A DNA stretch of 64,000 nt, taken from positions 6,937,001 through 7,001,000 of the forward strand of contig NC_090797.1 in the NCBI RefSeq assembly GCF_040054535.1, given 5' to 3'. Below the pieces are notes generated by a model. It saw nothing but the letters and a program-made list of their open reading frames with translations, was not told the DNA's origin and did no database searches. Shown here piece after piece: positions 38,917-49,900 of the stretch. A program made the translations under genes and the position numbers. The stretch comes from Antennarius striatus (taxonomy: Eukaryota > Chordata > Actinopteri > Lophiiformes > Antennariidae). Positions within the stretch are counted from its first letter, which is position 1, and each line of letters begins with the position of its first letter.

Positions 38917-38922
38917 AATAAA
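38917..38922 (+). terminator. Candidate llph poly(A) signal
   Basis: AATAAA lies 452 bases after the llph stop, within sequence that has no other gene. It lies 36 bases from the candidate hcls1 signal on the other strand. Confidence 0.45.
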
Positions 38923-38957
38923 AATTTGCATCCAAACAATAGGAAGTGGTAAAATAT

Positions 38958-38963
38958 TTTATT
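38958..38963 (-). terminator. Candidate hcls1 poly(A) signal
   Basis: The plus strand reads TTTATT, so the minus strand has AATAAA about 480 bases beyond the hcls1 stop codon. The two convergent genes would therefore end at nearly the same point. Confidence 0.4.
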
Positions 38964-39441
38964 TGCTCAATTCATTGCAGATAGATGATGTAACTCCTTC
39001 CTAATAATGTTTGTGGTCACATTTCCTAAGATACTCAGACAAGATATACAATAAAAAGTATGGAAATTAGTGATCAGATTGGGAGAATTTAGCTACAATT
39101 TATAAATACAATGGTAAAAATAGTTACTGTACACCTGCCGTGGAAGGGATTTTTCTGAGTCAACCTTCTTAGCAGGACTATGGAAAAAAAATTTCTGGCA
39201 TCACATTCATACATCGTGACCGAACAGCCTCATTGCTCTTTGAAGGAACATGCATTCATTTCACATTAATTAACATTGTATAATAGAACATTTGACTTTG
39301 TCGGAACACCTGTCATAAAACTAAATTCAGTAGATGGCAGAATAAGAAAACTGACAAAATAGGTAACTCTAGAGATGTAATGACACCATTATCATATACA
39401 AAATCCACACTAATCAGTAACTATTAATGATCTTATGTCGC

Positions 39442-42400
39442 TCACTTGAGAAGCTGAACATAAGCTGCTGGGAAAAGACCAATTCGCCCGTGACACTGTC
39501 CCTTCCACCAGCCCTCATCAACCATCTCTATGTTGGTTATAATGTCCTCTGGATTGAAGGAGATTTCATCATCAGCCTCTGTGGGGAAAAGATGAAAGAA
39601 TTTATCTTCACAAATGTTGAGGGATGATTAACATGTCAGACGATTAAGAACTTGAGGAGCGCCATACCTCCTTCAAAGTCATATATTGCTACTGCCCTCT
39701 GGTCACACGTCACGTCTTCATAATCGTGATCTGCAGTTGTAAAAGAGAAGAATTAGAGTGTTTCACTGGTGACAGGTTTGATATTGTCACTGATAGACAG
39801 ACCAGCTGGTGAAGGAGGAGACAGTTCAGCGAGTTCCTCGTAGTCTCCTTCCACCTCCTCATCATCCAAATTTAGTTGCCGTTCAGGTAGTTGGGGATCA
39901 TCAAGTTCAAGGAAATCATCACAGCGAGGAGGTAAAGCTGGAGGCTCTTCATACATTGAGTTCTCCTGAAATCATGGCCATAATGATCTGAGAAGATTCA
40001 AGACTTAATCGCAGTGTGTGCCTCTTCAGGGTGGCCACTGCATTAGTTGAGTGGATTTTATTATGTTTTAGCTTGAAATCCTCCGTGTTTGTATTAATGC
40101 TATCAATTTGTGAGATTATACATATAGGATATACAGAGATAATTGATAGTGTGAAATATTGCTGCTTTTTTCTCCTTGTTTTTCATTCATGGAATATATG
40201 GACAAAATCAAAACCTAGGATATATCCAAGCCTTAACTTTAAACTGATGACTACATTATGGTTATTTGGTGAATCTGATACTTGTCCGCATTGGTGTCTA
40301 ACCTCTGGCTCTGGTTCGGGCTCAGGTATTTCTTCGATATGTTTGTGGAATTCTGTTGGCTGCGTGGGGTGTTCTGGAGTCACATCTGGAACAGGAAGAG
40401 GGGTTTCCTTCTCTCTCCTGCTCTCCTCCTACAGAAAACACAAAATCATTATTGTACATACTATAGTGTTCATTTTGAACTCCCGTCCCGTTCACCGTAC
40501 CTCTTGTCTGAGTTTGGCGACCTCTCGTTCTCTCTTCTCTCTTACTTGTCTCCTCACTTTCTCCTCTTCTGTTTTCTTCCTGTTCTCTTCATCTGCAGCC
40601 TTTGCCATGTTCTCAAATCGTGCCTTCAGGTTTCCTGCACCTTCACTTGCTGTTTAACACAAACAGTTTAAAATACATCAGCATGAATAGAAAATAGGTT
40701 TGGAAATAGGAAAATAAATTGATTCTTCTTTTCCTTTCGGCTTTTCCCGTCAGGGGTCGCCACAGCGAATCAGTGAATCAGGAAAATAAATTGATTAAGA
40801 TCACTAAAAAAATTAACTTACAGGTCTCGAATGGTTGTGTCTTTTCATAAGCAGAGCTGGGAGAATCCATATCTGAGAAGCCCACTGCACACTGGAATTG
40901 AAATACTGTATTAAACATTAATATTCATCCTATTCTTACTGTCTGGACTGATTTGAGCAGGAATGGTTACTTAATTAGACAAACAGAAAATAACCAAATG
41001 TAATTATTTTGCTTTTTCAGATTAACCCACAATTAAAATAATGAGCAGCTGCAGGTCTAGAACTGACCTTGTCCATACGGTCTGTCTGAACTCCATAACG
41101 GCCTCCGAAACCTGCTGAATAATCTAAACAGGAATGAACCAGATCAGTCTGGTATTCTATTGTAAGTGAATGTTTTACATGTGCACATTGTGTGATGTAT
41201 ACGTGAGTGTTTCCTCACCTTTCTGTGACTGATGTTTCTCAGTCTCACCCTTATAATCGTAGCCCAAAGCAACTTTATCCACCTTCTCCCTCTCAACACC
41301 ATACGTCCCTCCAAAGCCCTTTGAATAATCTGGATGTGAATTGAACAGGAATTCAGAATGAGTCATTTAATTTTAATTTTTTTTAAATTTATATACTGTT
41401 GTGATCCCCAAAGGGAAATTAAGAATACAAAGAATGCATTTATAAAAAGATGCCACAGCTGATTATCGTTCCAGCGACAAACTACCTGTCTGTGACTGGT
41501 GCTTCTCTGTGTCTCCTTTATAGTCGTAGCCCACAGCAACTTTGTCCACCTTCTCCTTCTCTACGCCATACTTTCCACCAAATCCCTTTGAGTAATCTGA
41601 AGACATAATGGTTGTAAGGAAAATATGGAATTCAAAACATGTCTTATATATAAATATATAAGAAGAACCGTTTGAAGCCTGATAACTGAATGACCTTTCT
41701 GTGACGCATGTTGCTTCATATCTTCCTTGTAGTCAAAGCCCACCGCAGACTGAAGACAGGACAGGTACATTTATTATACATCTTACATCTCTTTTCTATG
41801 ATCCATGACAACCATTTGCGTTAAAATGTTAAAAAGCACTTAGATCTTACAATTTAGCTAAAAATCTCAAAAATTGTGTGGCTGCTGAGATTTTCCACAA
41901 TTGAAATTGAGCAGAAATCATTTTAATCATTAAATCATTAAAATTATTCATCATTAAAATAACACTTTTAAATAAATGACATTATTTATTTAAAAATTAC
42001 ATCAAGAATGTTCTGGTTTTGAAATGTTATCTCTGTAGTTATGTCGTGGACCATGAGTAGCTCCCAAACAAGTTTAAGTAAAGATGAACATCCATGACAG
42101 ACATTAACAAATCTTAGCTGTAGAAATGTGGTAATGATTAGTCCTCAGGAGGAATTAAAGAATTAACGGTACAAGTAGCTAAGACAAAACATATCCCACC
42201 TTGTCAACACGGTCTCTCTGAACACCAAATTTCCCACCAAATCCTTTTGATGCATCTTTCTGGGACGAGTGCTGCTCGACTTGGGCCACATAGTCATGCC
42301 CCAAAGCCACCTGGACAGTGAAAATTCAAGTTACAAATTTGAGAGTCAATAAGAAAAGCTTATCTTCTTGATTTAGTGTCAAAAAGACAAATTTGCAAAC

Positions 42401-43665
42401 CTTGTCCACTCGATCCTTCTCCACTCCGAACTTCCCTCCGTACCCGTAAGATGCTTTGGGGGTGTAATCCTTCATCGTGACTTGTTTGTGCTCCACAGTG
42501 ACCTTGTTTATGAGCTCAGTTACACTGGCAAGAAATCCAGGGGTCAGTTACATTACACTGGTATTAAGCGTTAAATGGTATACATGTCATTTATACATTT
42601 TTATTACTTGTAGTTTATGTATATTTAAATTTTCATTCAAATGGCTCACCATATTCTAATTTCACTACATTATATATAGCACGTACAAACAATAATAAAT
42701 ACTTTAATGTGTGCACTTTAAAACTATATAACTCAATATATCAATTGTCCTTCATTATCTGTTAACAGTACTGAAATTATGATAGGAGTGTAGCAAAAAT
42801 CAATAAAAATTTAGATGTTGTAATACATCAAATATTCATTTACATTGCAGTTTTTACCCCACTAATATAATAGTGTAAAACAACGGTTGTCATTACTCTA
42901 ATTTAATACTAAGGTATTATAGGATACATATTTTCACATTTATATAAAATATACATACATTATAAACATTCACAAATATAGCTGATGGAAATTTAAACAG
43001 ATGCTTGTAGACCAAACATTTTCTAATAACTCTATGTCATAAGAGTCATAAAGTAAGAGAGTTGTAAAGTTCATAATGTCTTAAAAATAGATTATTTCAC
43101 TAATACCTACCAGGTGTTAGCAGACATTAAGTAGACAACTGGAGAATATGATATAAATACTAAATCAAGAGATTTTGCAGTGTGACTTTGTACAAAGAGG
43201 AACAGTTCTGTACCGCAATCTGTGCACGAGCACAGATGTTCAGTGTTAAAGTCTGATTGTGTGGCCTCACCATGTTGACATCAGTTTAAATCTCGCTGTC
43301 AACATGTCATCATAATAAATTATCCATTTTAGGAGAAACTGACTGCTGCACCCTGCTCTCACTTCCTCTTCCTGTTGCTACAGCAGCCGCACTCATGAAG
43401 GGGTTTGCATTTCTTACTCAATGTATTCTTTACGTCCTGAGCCTTCGACCGTCTTCGCTCCCCACCTCTGCTCCTGCTCTGACACATCGTTCTGAAACAC
43501 AAGGTGACAACCTGAAAAGTGTCTGCACCAACACACACATCTTCCAACCTAGTGGAACACACACCAGGAAGCGTAGAGTACCTCAAAGTCAGGATCTGTC
43601 TCCCAGTCGTCCCCGTCTGCAGAAACCTTCATCTGGACATTGTGGCCTACAGTTGACTTCCACAT
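39442..43665 (-). CDS. hcls1: Hematopoietic cell-specific LYN substrate 1 (HS1), cortactin family
   Basis: HS1 is the blood-cell paralogue of cortactin. It binds Arp2/3 and F-actin and is phosphorylated after antigen-receptor signals. Coding exons are 43582-43665, 43418-43491, 42401-42524, 42200-42310, 41695-41749, 41486-41596, 41219-41329, 41068-41123, 40822-40891, 40501-40649, 40303-40428, 39803-39965, 39668-39730 and 39442-39578, giving about 477 aa (human 486). The N-terminal acidic [10 protein letters not shown] is the Arp2/3-binding motif. [14 protein letters not shown] follows, then 37-residue cortactin repeats (from about residue 77 to 247), a basic/acidic coiled region, PEPEPEPE, a proline motif EEPPALPPR, and a C-terminal SH3 domain (about 424-475; [27 protein letters not shown]). 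There are four full repeats and a partial one, one more than human HS1. The donor after PPSPA is ambiguous (39803 or 39791, both phase 1). Confidence 0.93.
40708..40795 (-). mobile_element. 56-bp insertion with 16-bp target-site duplication
   Basis: The direct repeat aggaaaataaattgat stands at 40708-40723 and again, without a mismatch, at 40780-40795. Between them is a 56-bp copy of the dispersed repeat also seen at 13157-13213, in opposite orientation (CTTTTCCCGTCAGGGGTCGC). A perfect duplication implies a recent insertion. It lies in the hcls1 intron between exons 40822-40891 and 40501-40649. Confidence 0.75.
41219..41596 (-). repeat. Tandemly duplicated cortactin-repeat exons in hcls1
   Basis: Exons 41486-41596 and 41219-41329 are both 111 bp, share intron phases, and encode repeats that differ at only 5 of 37 residues ([18 protein letters not shown] against [18 protein letters not shown]). 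Other repeats of the gene are much less alike. This indicates a later tandem duplication of one repeat-coding exon. Confidence 0.75.
41392..41426 (-). mobile_element. Retroelement 3' tail fragment in hcls1 intron
   Basis: The minus strand reads TTAATTTCCCTTTGGGGATC followed by ACAACAGTATA, the familiar 3' tail of fish LINE/SINE elements. Nothing of the element body remains. Confidence 0.5.
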
Positions 43666-43683
43666 CCTGAGACGTTGCTCAAC

Positions 43684-44510
43684 TCTGATTAACGACAGAT
43701 TCTGTGATATTAATGAAATGACATTCATCAATTCTCCGGTATGAAGACTGTATAAACTTCTGCACAAACAAACGCCCTGACCACCATTTTCTAAAGTTTC
43801 AAAAAGGAAGTTATTTTTAACAAGAAGCTCCATTTCCCCATTATAAAGCGCAGACACCGAGGATCTGTCGCTGCAGTAAAAACACTTTAAAGCTTAATAA
43901 GCAGGACAACAACACTATCAAGGGGAATTATTTTTAAAAAGTCACTTGTAACACAGTGGAAATGTACATACCAAAAAGTAGTGTCTAATTTCATCTAATT
44001 TTTACCATATAACAACTACAAATAGTAACCTCACGTTAAGATAAAAGTTACAACTGAAATAATTTTTATTTACCTTTAATTTGTGAGGGATAACCTACAG
44101 TAGTTGTAAGCATGTAATTGTAGTAATAGTGGTATTAAGGCATGGTATTGTTTATAATATTGGATATACATGGACATATAACCATTTTTAGTTTTTTAGC
44201 AAGTAGTTTGAGCAAAAACTGATTTAGTGTGACTTCTGACAAAATCTACTTCCTTATTGACAAATAAAGGATCGATAAAAGCCCAGGCAACTGGTAGTCA
44301 TCTAGTAATCTAATGAAATAAATGTTTTACTGAATACCTTCACTTGTCAGGACGATACGTCTGAGCTTGAATGATGATGATGATGATGATGATGATGATG
44401 TGAAGTGAAGTTCCTCAAGTTGTGACGGATTGATGGGCGGAGTGTCCACGTGACCGCGCCCGGAACGCTTAACGAGGCGAACGTCATCTGCTGACGTCAT
44501 AGTTTAAAAC
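43684..44510 (-). promoter_or_regulatory. hcls1 non-coding first exon, first intron and promoter
   Basis: Upstream of the hcls1 ATG there is an acceptor at 43686-43685 (CGTTAATCAG). A donor lies at 44337-44336 (CAAGTGAAG then GTATTC), so a non-coding first exon probably ends at 44338. Beyond it is a CpG-rich block with GGGCGG (about 44434-44439), CACGTG (about 44448-44453) and a perfect CRE, TGACGTCA, at 44492-44499. The start site is inferred. Confidence 0.5.
44371..44400. repeat. (GAT)n microsatellite
   Basis: Ten tandem ATG/GAT units lie inside the probable 5' non-coding exon of hcls1. Confidence 0.9.
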
Positions 44511-44523
44511 ATCGAATGTCATT

Positions 44524-44526
<3 letters not shown>

Positions 44527-44594
<68 letters not shown>
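44527..44594. repeat. (CA)n microsatellite
   Basis: About 34 uninterrupted CA units lie immediately upstream of the inferred hcls1 promoter. Such long pure runs are usually length-polymorphic. Confidence 0.97.
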
Positions 44595-44595
<1 letters not shown>

Positions 44596-44599
44596 AGAA

Positions 44600-46867
44600 A
44601 CCTGACGGATCTGTAAATAGTTTGATTAGAAATATGTCATAAATGAACTACACTGTAAAACATTCACAAAATGCAGTGTGATCTTGTTCTTTCTTCTTTC
44701 TTCAAATGTTTCTTGGGAAAAAAACAAACTGTTGCACACCGATATGTGAATAATGTATGTACTGTATATATTTTATGATGGTAGGATGTGGGCAAACCGT
44801 CCAGAAAAAAACTTCTCCTTCTCCCTCTTGAACAAAATGGTTCGAGTCTTTAATCAAAGCATAATGATGTCATTCCACAAATTATTCCCTTTTAATATCA
44901 ATTAAAAACACAAAAATGTGGAGTTGTAATATGATTATACTCATTGATAATGTTGTGCCTCTTACTAAAACCATAAGTAAAAAAAACAGCTAGTAAATAG
45001 GCTTACTCAGTTTGAAACTCAATGCAGCAGTTTGGCCAACGAAGATAAAGTCTGATAAGAGGAATACTTACGGCCTTTTTGTCAGTATTTCCTTCATAAC
45101 ATTGTTTATTATTATATATGTTGTGTATATATTATCTGTGTTGTTGGACAAACACAGTTGGAAACAATTCCTTGTGTATCAACGTATTTGATCAATAAAA
45201 CAGATTCTGATCCAATTCTAATTGAAGCACTTCTGTTTAAGAACAAACAACTGAGCAAATAAAGGTCGGAACAGGATCTAATTCACCAACAATATTATTA
45301 GAGTTCATTTGTCTATACAGCCCTTTTCAATAGTTATTTACATTTGAAGTATACAGTATGTCAATGGACGTAATACATAAACAACAATATGAATATTCCA
45401 AGAAGAGTAAAGAAAAGAAAAGATCAAAAGAATGGTTTCAACATATCAGGACGTGGGCAATTTCTTCAACAGGTGAACAATAAATAATGCTACATTAGTT
45501 TGTCATTAAAAGGATGGATATCATCAGGACACAAAGCATCTTCCTCCTCTGGAATGAACCCATATCAGTGACATATTGCATCTGAATGGCAACTTCATCT
45601 GCCATAAAATCAACAGAGTAAAATCTAAATCAACAGGTAGGAGGATAGGGGAATATTATTGGATATGTAAGAGAGGAACCCCTTCATCCAGATGATTTAC
45701 ATAGTATATGTCGATTTTTACAAATAACATTATTTAAAACATGATTTACAAGAAAAAAAATGAACGGTTAAGAAAACAGGAATGTGTAAGAAAAGAATTG
45801 CACTGTGCTTCTTTTATTCTGTGCAAGAAATTTGAGGAAGAGACCTGCCTAAACCAACACATCATAAACCTCAAGTAATCTTACATAAAAAGTTTGTCAT
45901 TTTGGGAAATACACTTATTTCATTTGCTTCTTTGTTTGATAGCTGGTTTCAGCAACAGGTTTCATATCACTCTCATATGTGTGCATTCAGTAACAGGCAT
46001 ATAAATGGGTTATCACCGTATGACGACCATAAAGAGGAACTTCCAGTTTAATTAGCTTAACCCGAAACTGTTAAAACAAAAACCAGAGATGAGGACTCCA
46101 TCCTGATCCAGTTCAACCTAAAAAATATGCCTCCCAGTTAAGAGCTCATATGATCTTCAAAGCCTTATGCAACTGTTGGAGGTGACTTAAAGTGTGAAAT
46201 TTTTACTTAAATCTTTGACTTAAATTTTCTGTACTGATATTTTATCGTACAAGAGAGTAAGTCAATTAATCTTCACTCATTAAAAACACAAATAAACTCC
46301 ATATGTAAATTATTACGCACCTAAACTAAACTTTTTCCATCTTCTGCTGGTTCCCTGGTAAATACTCAAAATACAGCTACAGCACAGAATACAGTGCAAC
46401 TTAACCAGCACATATCATTAAAATGATCAGTTGTGTTTCTATACATTCTCATCAAATTAGATTTAACATCGCAATAGCTGTTTTAGAGTTTCTTTTTGGT
46501 AATACGTATTTGTCAGCTGAGAGTCATTGATACTCTTGATGCCAAGCCAACTGGTTGCTGTTTGCAACACTGACACAAATATGAGAACATTTAAACTGAA
46601 ATAGCTCCTGAAAGTGACCCTCTTATCTCCAGATGTGAAGGCACATGAAACCCACCATTTACCAGACACCTGATTGTTAATATACGTGTATTCTCTAAAG
46701 GAACCTTTTGAAAGAAACATTAAACCTGTCCCTTTTTGTCTACTAAAGAATATCCAACCCTCAAAGTTATACAGAAGCAACTAAATTAATACACCGGACT
46801 CCTCTATAAATCTACATACTTCTTACTAAAATATTACAACCTGTAAAGTGCAATGTTTTTGTGTAGA
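44600..46867. other. Intergenic stretch between hcls1 promoter and golgb1 3' end
   Basis: The sequence is AT-rich with no supported gene. Several AATAAA motifs on the minus strand could be distal golgb1 poly(A) sites, so part of this may be giantin 3' UTR. Confidence 0.5.
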
Positions 46868-46873
46868 TTTATT
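46868..46873 (-). terminator. Candidate proximal golgb1 poly(A) signal
   Basis: The plus strand TTTATT gives AATAAA on the minus strand about 100 bases after the giantin stop codon. It is the nearest canonical signal. Longer 3' UTRs are possible. Confidence 0.45.
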
Positions 46874-46971
46874 ACATGTAACAATATAAAATATATTGAT
46901 GGCTTGGGTTAGGTATGTGTCACATCCGCACTTTCATTCTCCTCCTTATCTGCCAGGTTTGTTAAAGGATT

Positions 46972-49900
46972 TCAAAAGATTCCTCCCAGACACAGCAGCA
47001 GCAGGACGTGCACAGTGAGCAGATAGAGACTGAACAGCAAAAAGGTCCGCTGACGAGAGCAGAAAACCACCCGGAGCATCCGCATTAAACCCGGACCACC
47101 TCTCTGAGTCTGCAGAGGAAAGGATGCAAGGTTACAATAAACATCCAGCTCCTAAATCTTTATTACTACAGCTATTATGAAAACAAAGAGGTGGTTCAGG
47201 ACATGAGTGCAGCCTTACTCGAGTGATAGATCCTTCCGGCGGCTCGATGAAAACGGCAGTCTCTGAATTATCATCTTGTGCTGAGTGCCATTTTGCCTGG
47301 CTGTGAGGGATAATAATCATAAAAACAGTTGTTGCCTGTCATATTTTGTGATTAAACAAAGTTATCAGAGCTTACATGCACAACAGGCCACTAACATATG
47401 GAAGGACATAATAAACAGGGAAAACTAATATTAGCATTTGTACTCTTGCCATGTGGCGTTAAAATTAACATTTTAATTAGAAGTTAAATCTTATTTTACC
47501 CAATCAGCCTAAAAGTGAGAAATTAATTTCCACTTCTCAACGTTCATGAATTATATTTTGATAATGTTTTTCAGTCTGTTTCATGGACGTATCCATAGAG
47601 TTGAGGATTTCAACAATAGAACACTGTTTGTTTTTTATTTTATCATGTTATAGACCAATCAGTCAAATGATAAAATGTCTAATTAATCAAAGCATCTGCA
47701 GTGGGCTGAAAAGGAAAACAATGAGCTGAAAATGCTGTAATAGTTGTGTGATATCTCTGAGGGTTTGCTCCTAAAAGTTAATACTTGAATAAAATATTGC
47801 TAAAAGCATCTTTATATTCCCTGCATAGTATTGAAAGTTTAATGCTGAACTGTGTTTCAAACCGTTTAAGTCGATCCTGTGTGACCATTAGTTGCTCCTC
47901 TACAGCCACCCTCTGCTGTATCTCTTCATCCAGCCTGATGTAAAAGAGTTAAACATCCCTTACTCTTTGTCAATTTATCATACCACCATGAACACAGTGT
48001 TCAATATACCTCCTCTGCAGCTCTTTAACCTCAGCCATGTAGGTATGGCCGTCCTGCAGGCTGCTTCTCTCCTGTGGGGCTCCAGGAGGACTGTCCACTT
48101 TGTTTGTGCCCTGTCAGAACAGATGATGTAGAGAATTCATGGGGAACAAAATCACAATCAAGCACATTCATTATGAAGGGAGGTAATCCTTCTTAGTGTA
48201 CAACTGATCAGACCTCAGAAGTAGATTTTGATGACTGTATTTTCTGCACTATAAGGCGCACTGGTCTATAAGGCGCACCTTCAATGAATGGCCTATTTTA
48301 AAACGTTTTTCATATATAAGGCACACTGGATTAAAAAGAGCACTGTCAGTTTTTGAGAAAATTAAAGGCTTTTAGGTGTGCCTTACAGTGAAGAAAATAC
48401 TGTAATATTAAAAAGCAGTACTGACAATCCAGAAAGTTTGGGATTAGCCAACTTTAAGCATTTAATTTTAGAAATGCCACTATGAAAAAAAAATTTGTTT
48501 TCCTATACAGTATAGTCAAAAGTGTGAGAAACATGTTCGACCTGTACCTCTCTCTGATAGTGTTCTTCAAGTTTAGGTTTGTGAGCGCGAGCTTCCTCTA
48601 GCATGGCAGTGAGTTGCCTGATTTGTTGGTCCCTGTCTGACAGTGTGGCGAGGGTGTGCTGCTTCAGCTGCTCTGCTTGATCCGTCCAGTCAATACGCTC
48701 CAAACTAAGGTATGCAAGCCATAAAAGTAAATAACATAAAAATCACAAGTAACAAAAAGCTATTGTACCATTTTGCTTTGTTAAAACGAAGATGATAAAT
48801 TGTCGTGTGCCTCACCTGAGAGTGTCAATTTCCTGTTTACTCATTTCCACCACATTCTCTAGCCGCACAATTTCACCCAGCATGTCTTCGTTCCTTTGTT
48901 TTTCCTCAAAAAGCTCCTGGCTGACTTTAATCAGCTCTCCTGCTCCCAGTCGAGCCAGCTCAGACTTCTGCTTGTTGAGCTCAGACGTCTGTGTTTGAAG
49001 CTGCTCGAGCTATGGACAAGAAACAAAAAGAGCTAAATGCAGATACACATGTGACAGTCTACATCCTGATATTGAGTTGACATACAGCTGTATGTAAACT
49101 CATTAAAATATTCACATTTCCTGTCAGACTGACTACTCACTAGTCTCTCCCTGTCATTCTGCAGGGCTTGTAGAGCATTCTTCAGGCCCCACACTTCTCC
49201 AGTTGAGCTCGCCATTTTGCCGTGTGTCGCATGGCCACCTGCTTTTGTAACCTCTTCCAGCTTCAGACTCAGTTCCTGGGCCCTGTCTACTGCCTGGTCC
49301 CTGTTGTCTTGAAGGGAGGCCATTGCTTTTGACAACGACTGGTTCTCCGCTCGGAGCTGCGTCGTCTCCTCCGTCTTCTCCAGCAGCTTCTGTTCGACGG
49401 CCAGCAGGTCTCCAGCCAGCTCAGCCACCCTTTCCTGAGCGCTCTCTGACTCGGTCCGCATCACACCTCCCTCCCATCTCAGCTCTGCTAGCTCTTTGCT
49501 CCTGCTCTCGTGCTCTTGCCTCTCCTTCAGCAGAGTCTCTTCCAAAGCCTCCACTTGTTCTCTTGCTGCTTCCAGCTGCTCTTTCAGTGTCTCAGCCTCT
49601 GCACTAGCAGCTTCAGTCGCTTGTGATGCTGCCGTAAGGTCAGCAGCCTGGCTAAGACTCTCCCTCTCCACTCTGCCTGCTTCTATTTCCATCTCCCTGG
49701 CTTTGCTAACACTCTCTAATTGACTTTCCAATTCCTGATGTTCTCTTTCCAGAAATGTAATTCGTTCTCGCTGAGTCGCCAGAAGCTTTTTATGTTGGGA
49801 GTCTTTCATGCTCAGGACTTGATTAAGGTCATCACGATAGCCATGAAGCTGTGCAGACAGCTTGGCCTTTTCAGCATGTAGGTCATCCCTCTGAACCAAC

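Noticed and set aside
40016-40657. 213-codon plus-strand reading frame
   Set aside because: It lies antisense over hcls1 exons at 40303-40428 and 40501-40649. Its Leu/Ser/Phe-rich product is what reverse reading of Glu/Lys-rich codons gives.
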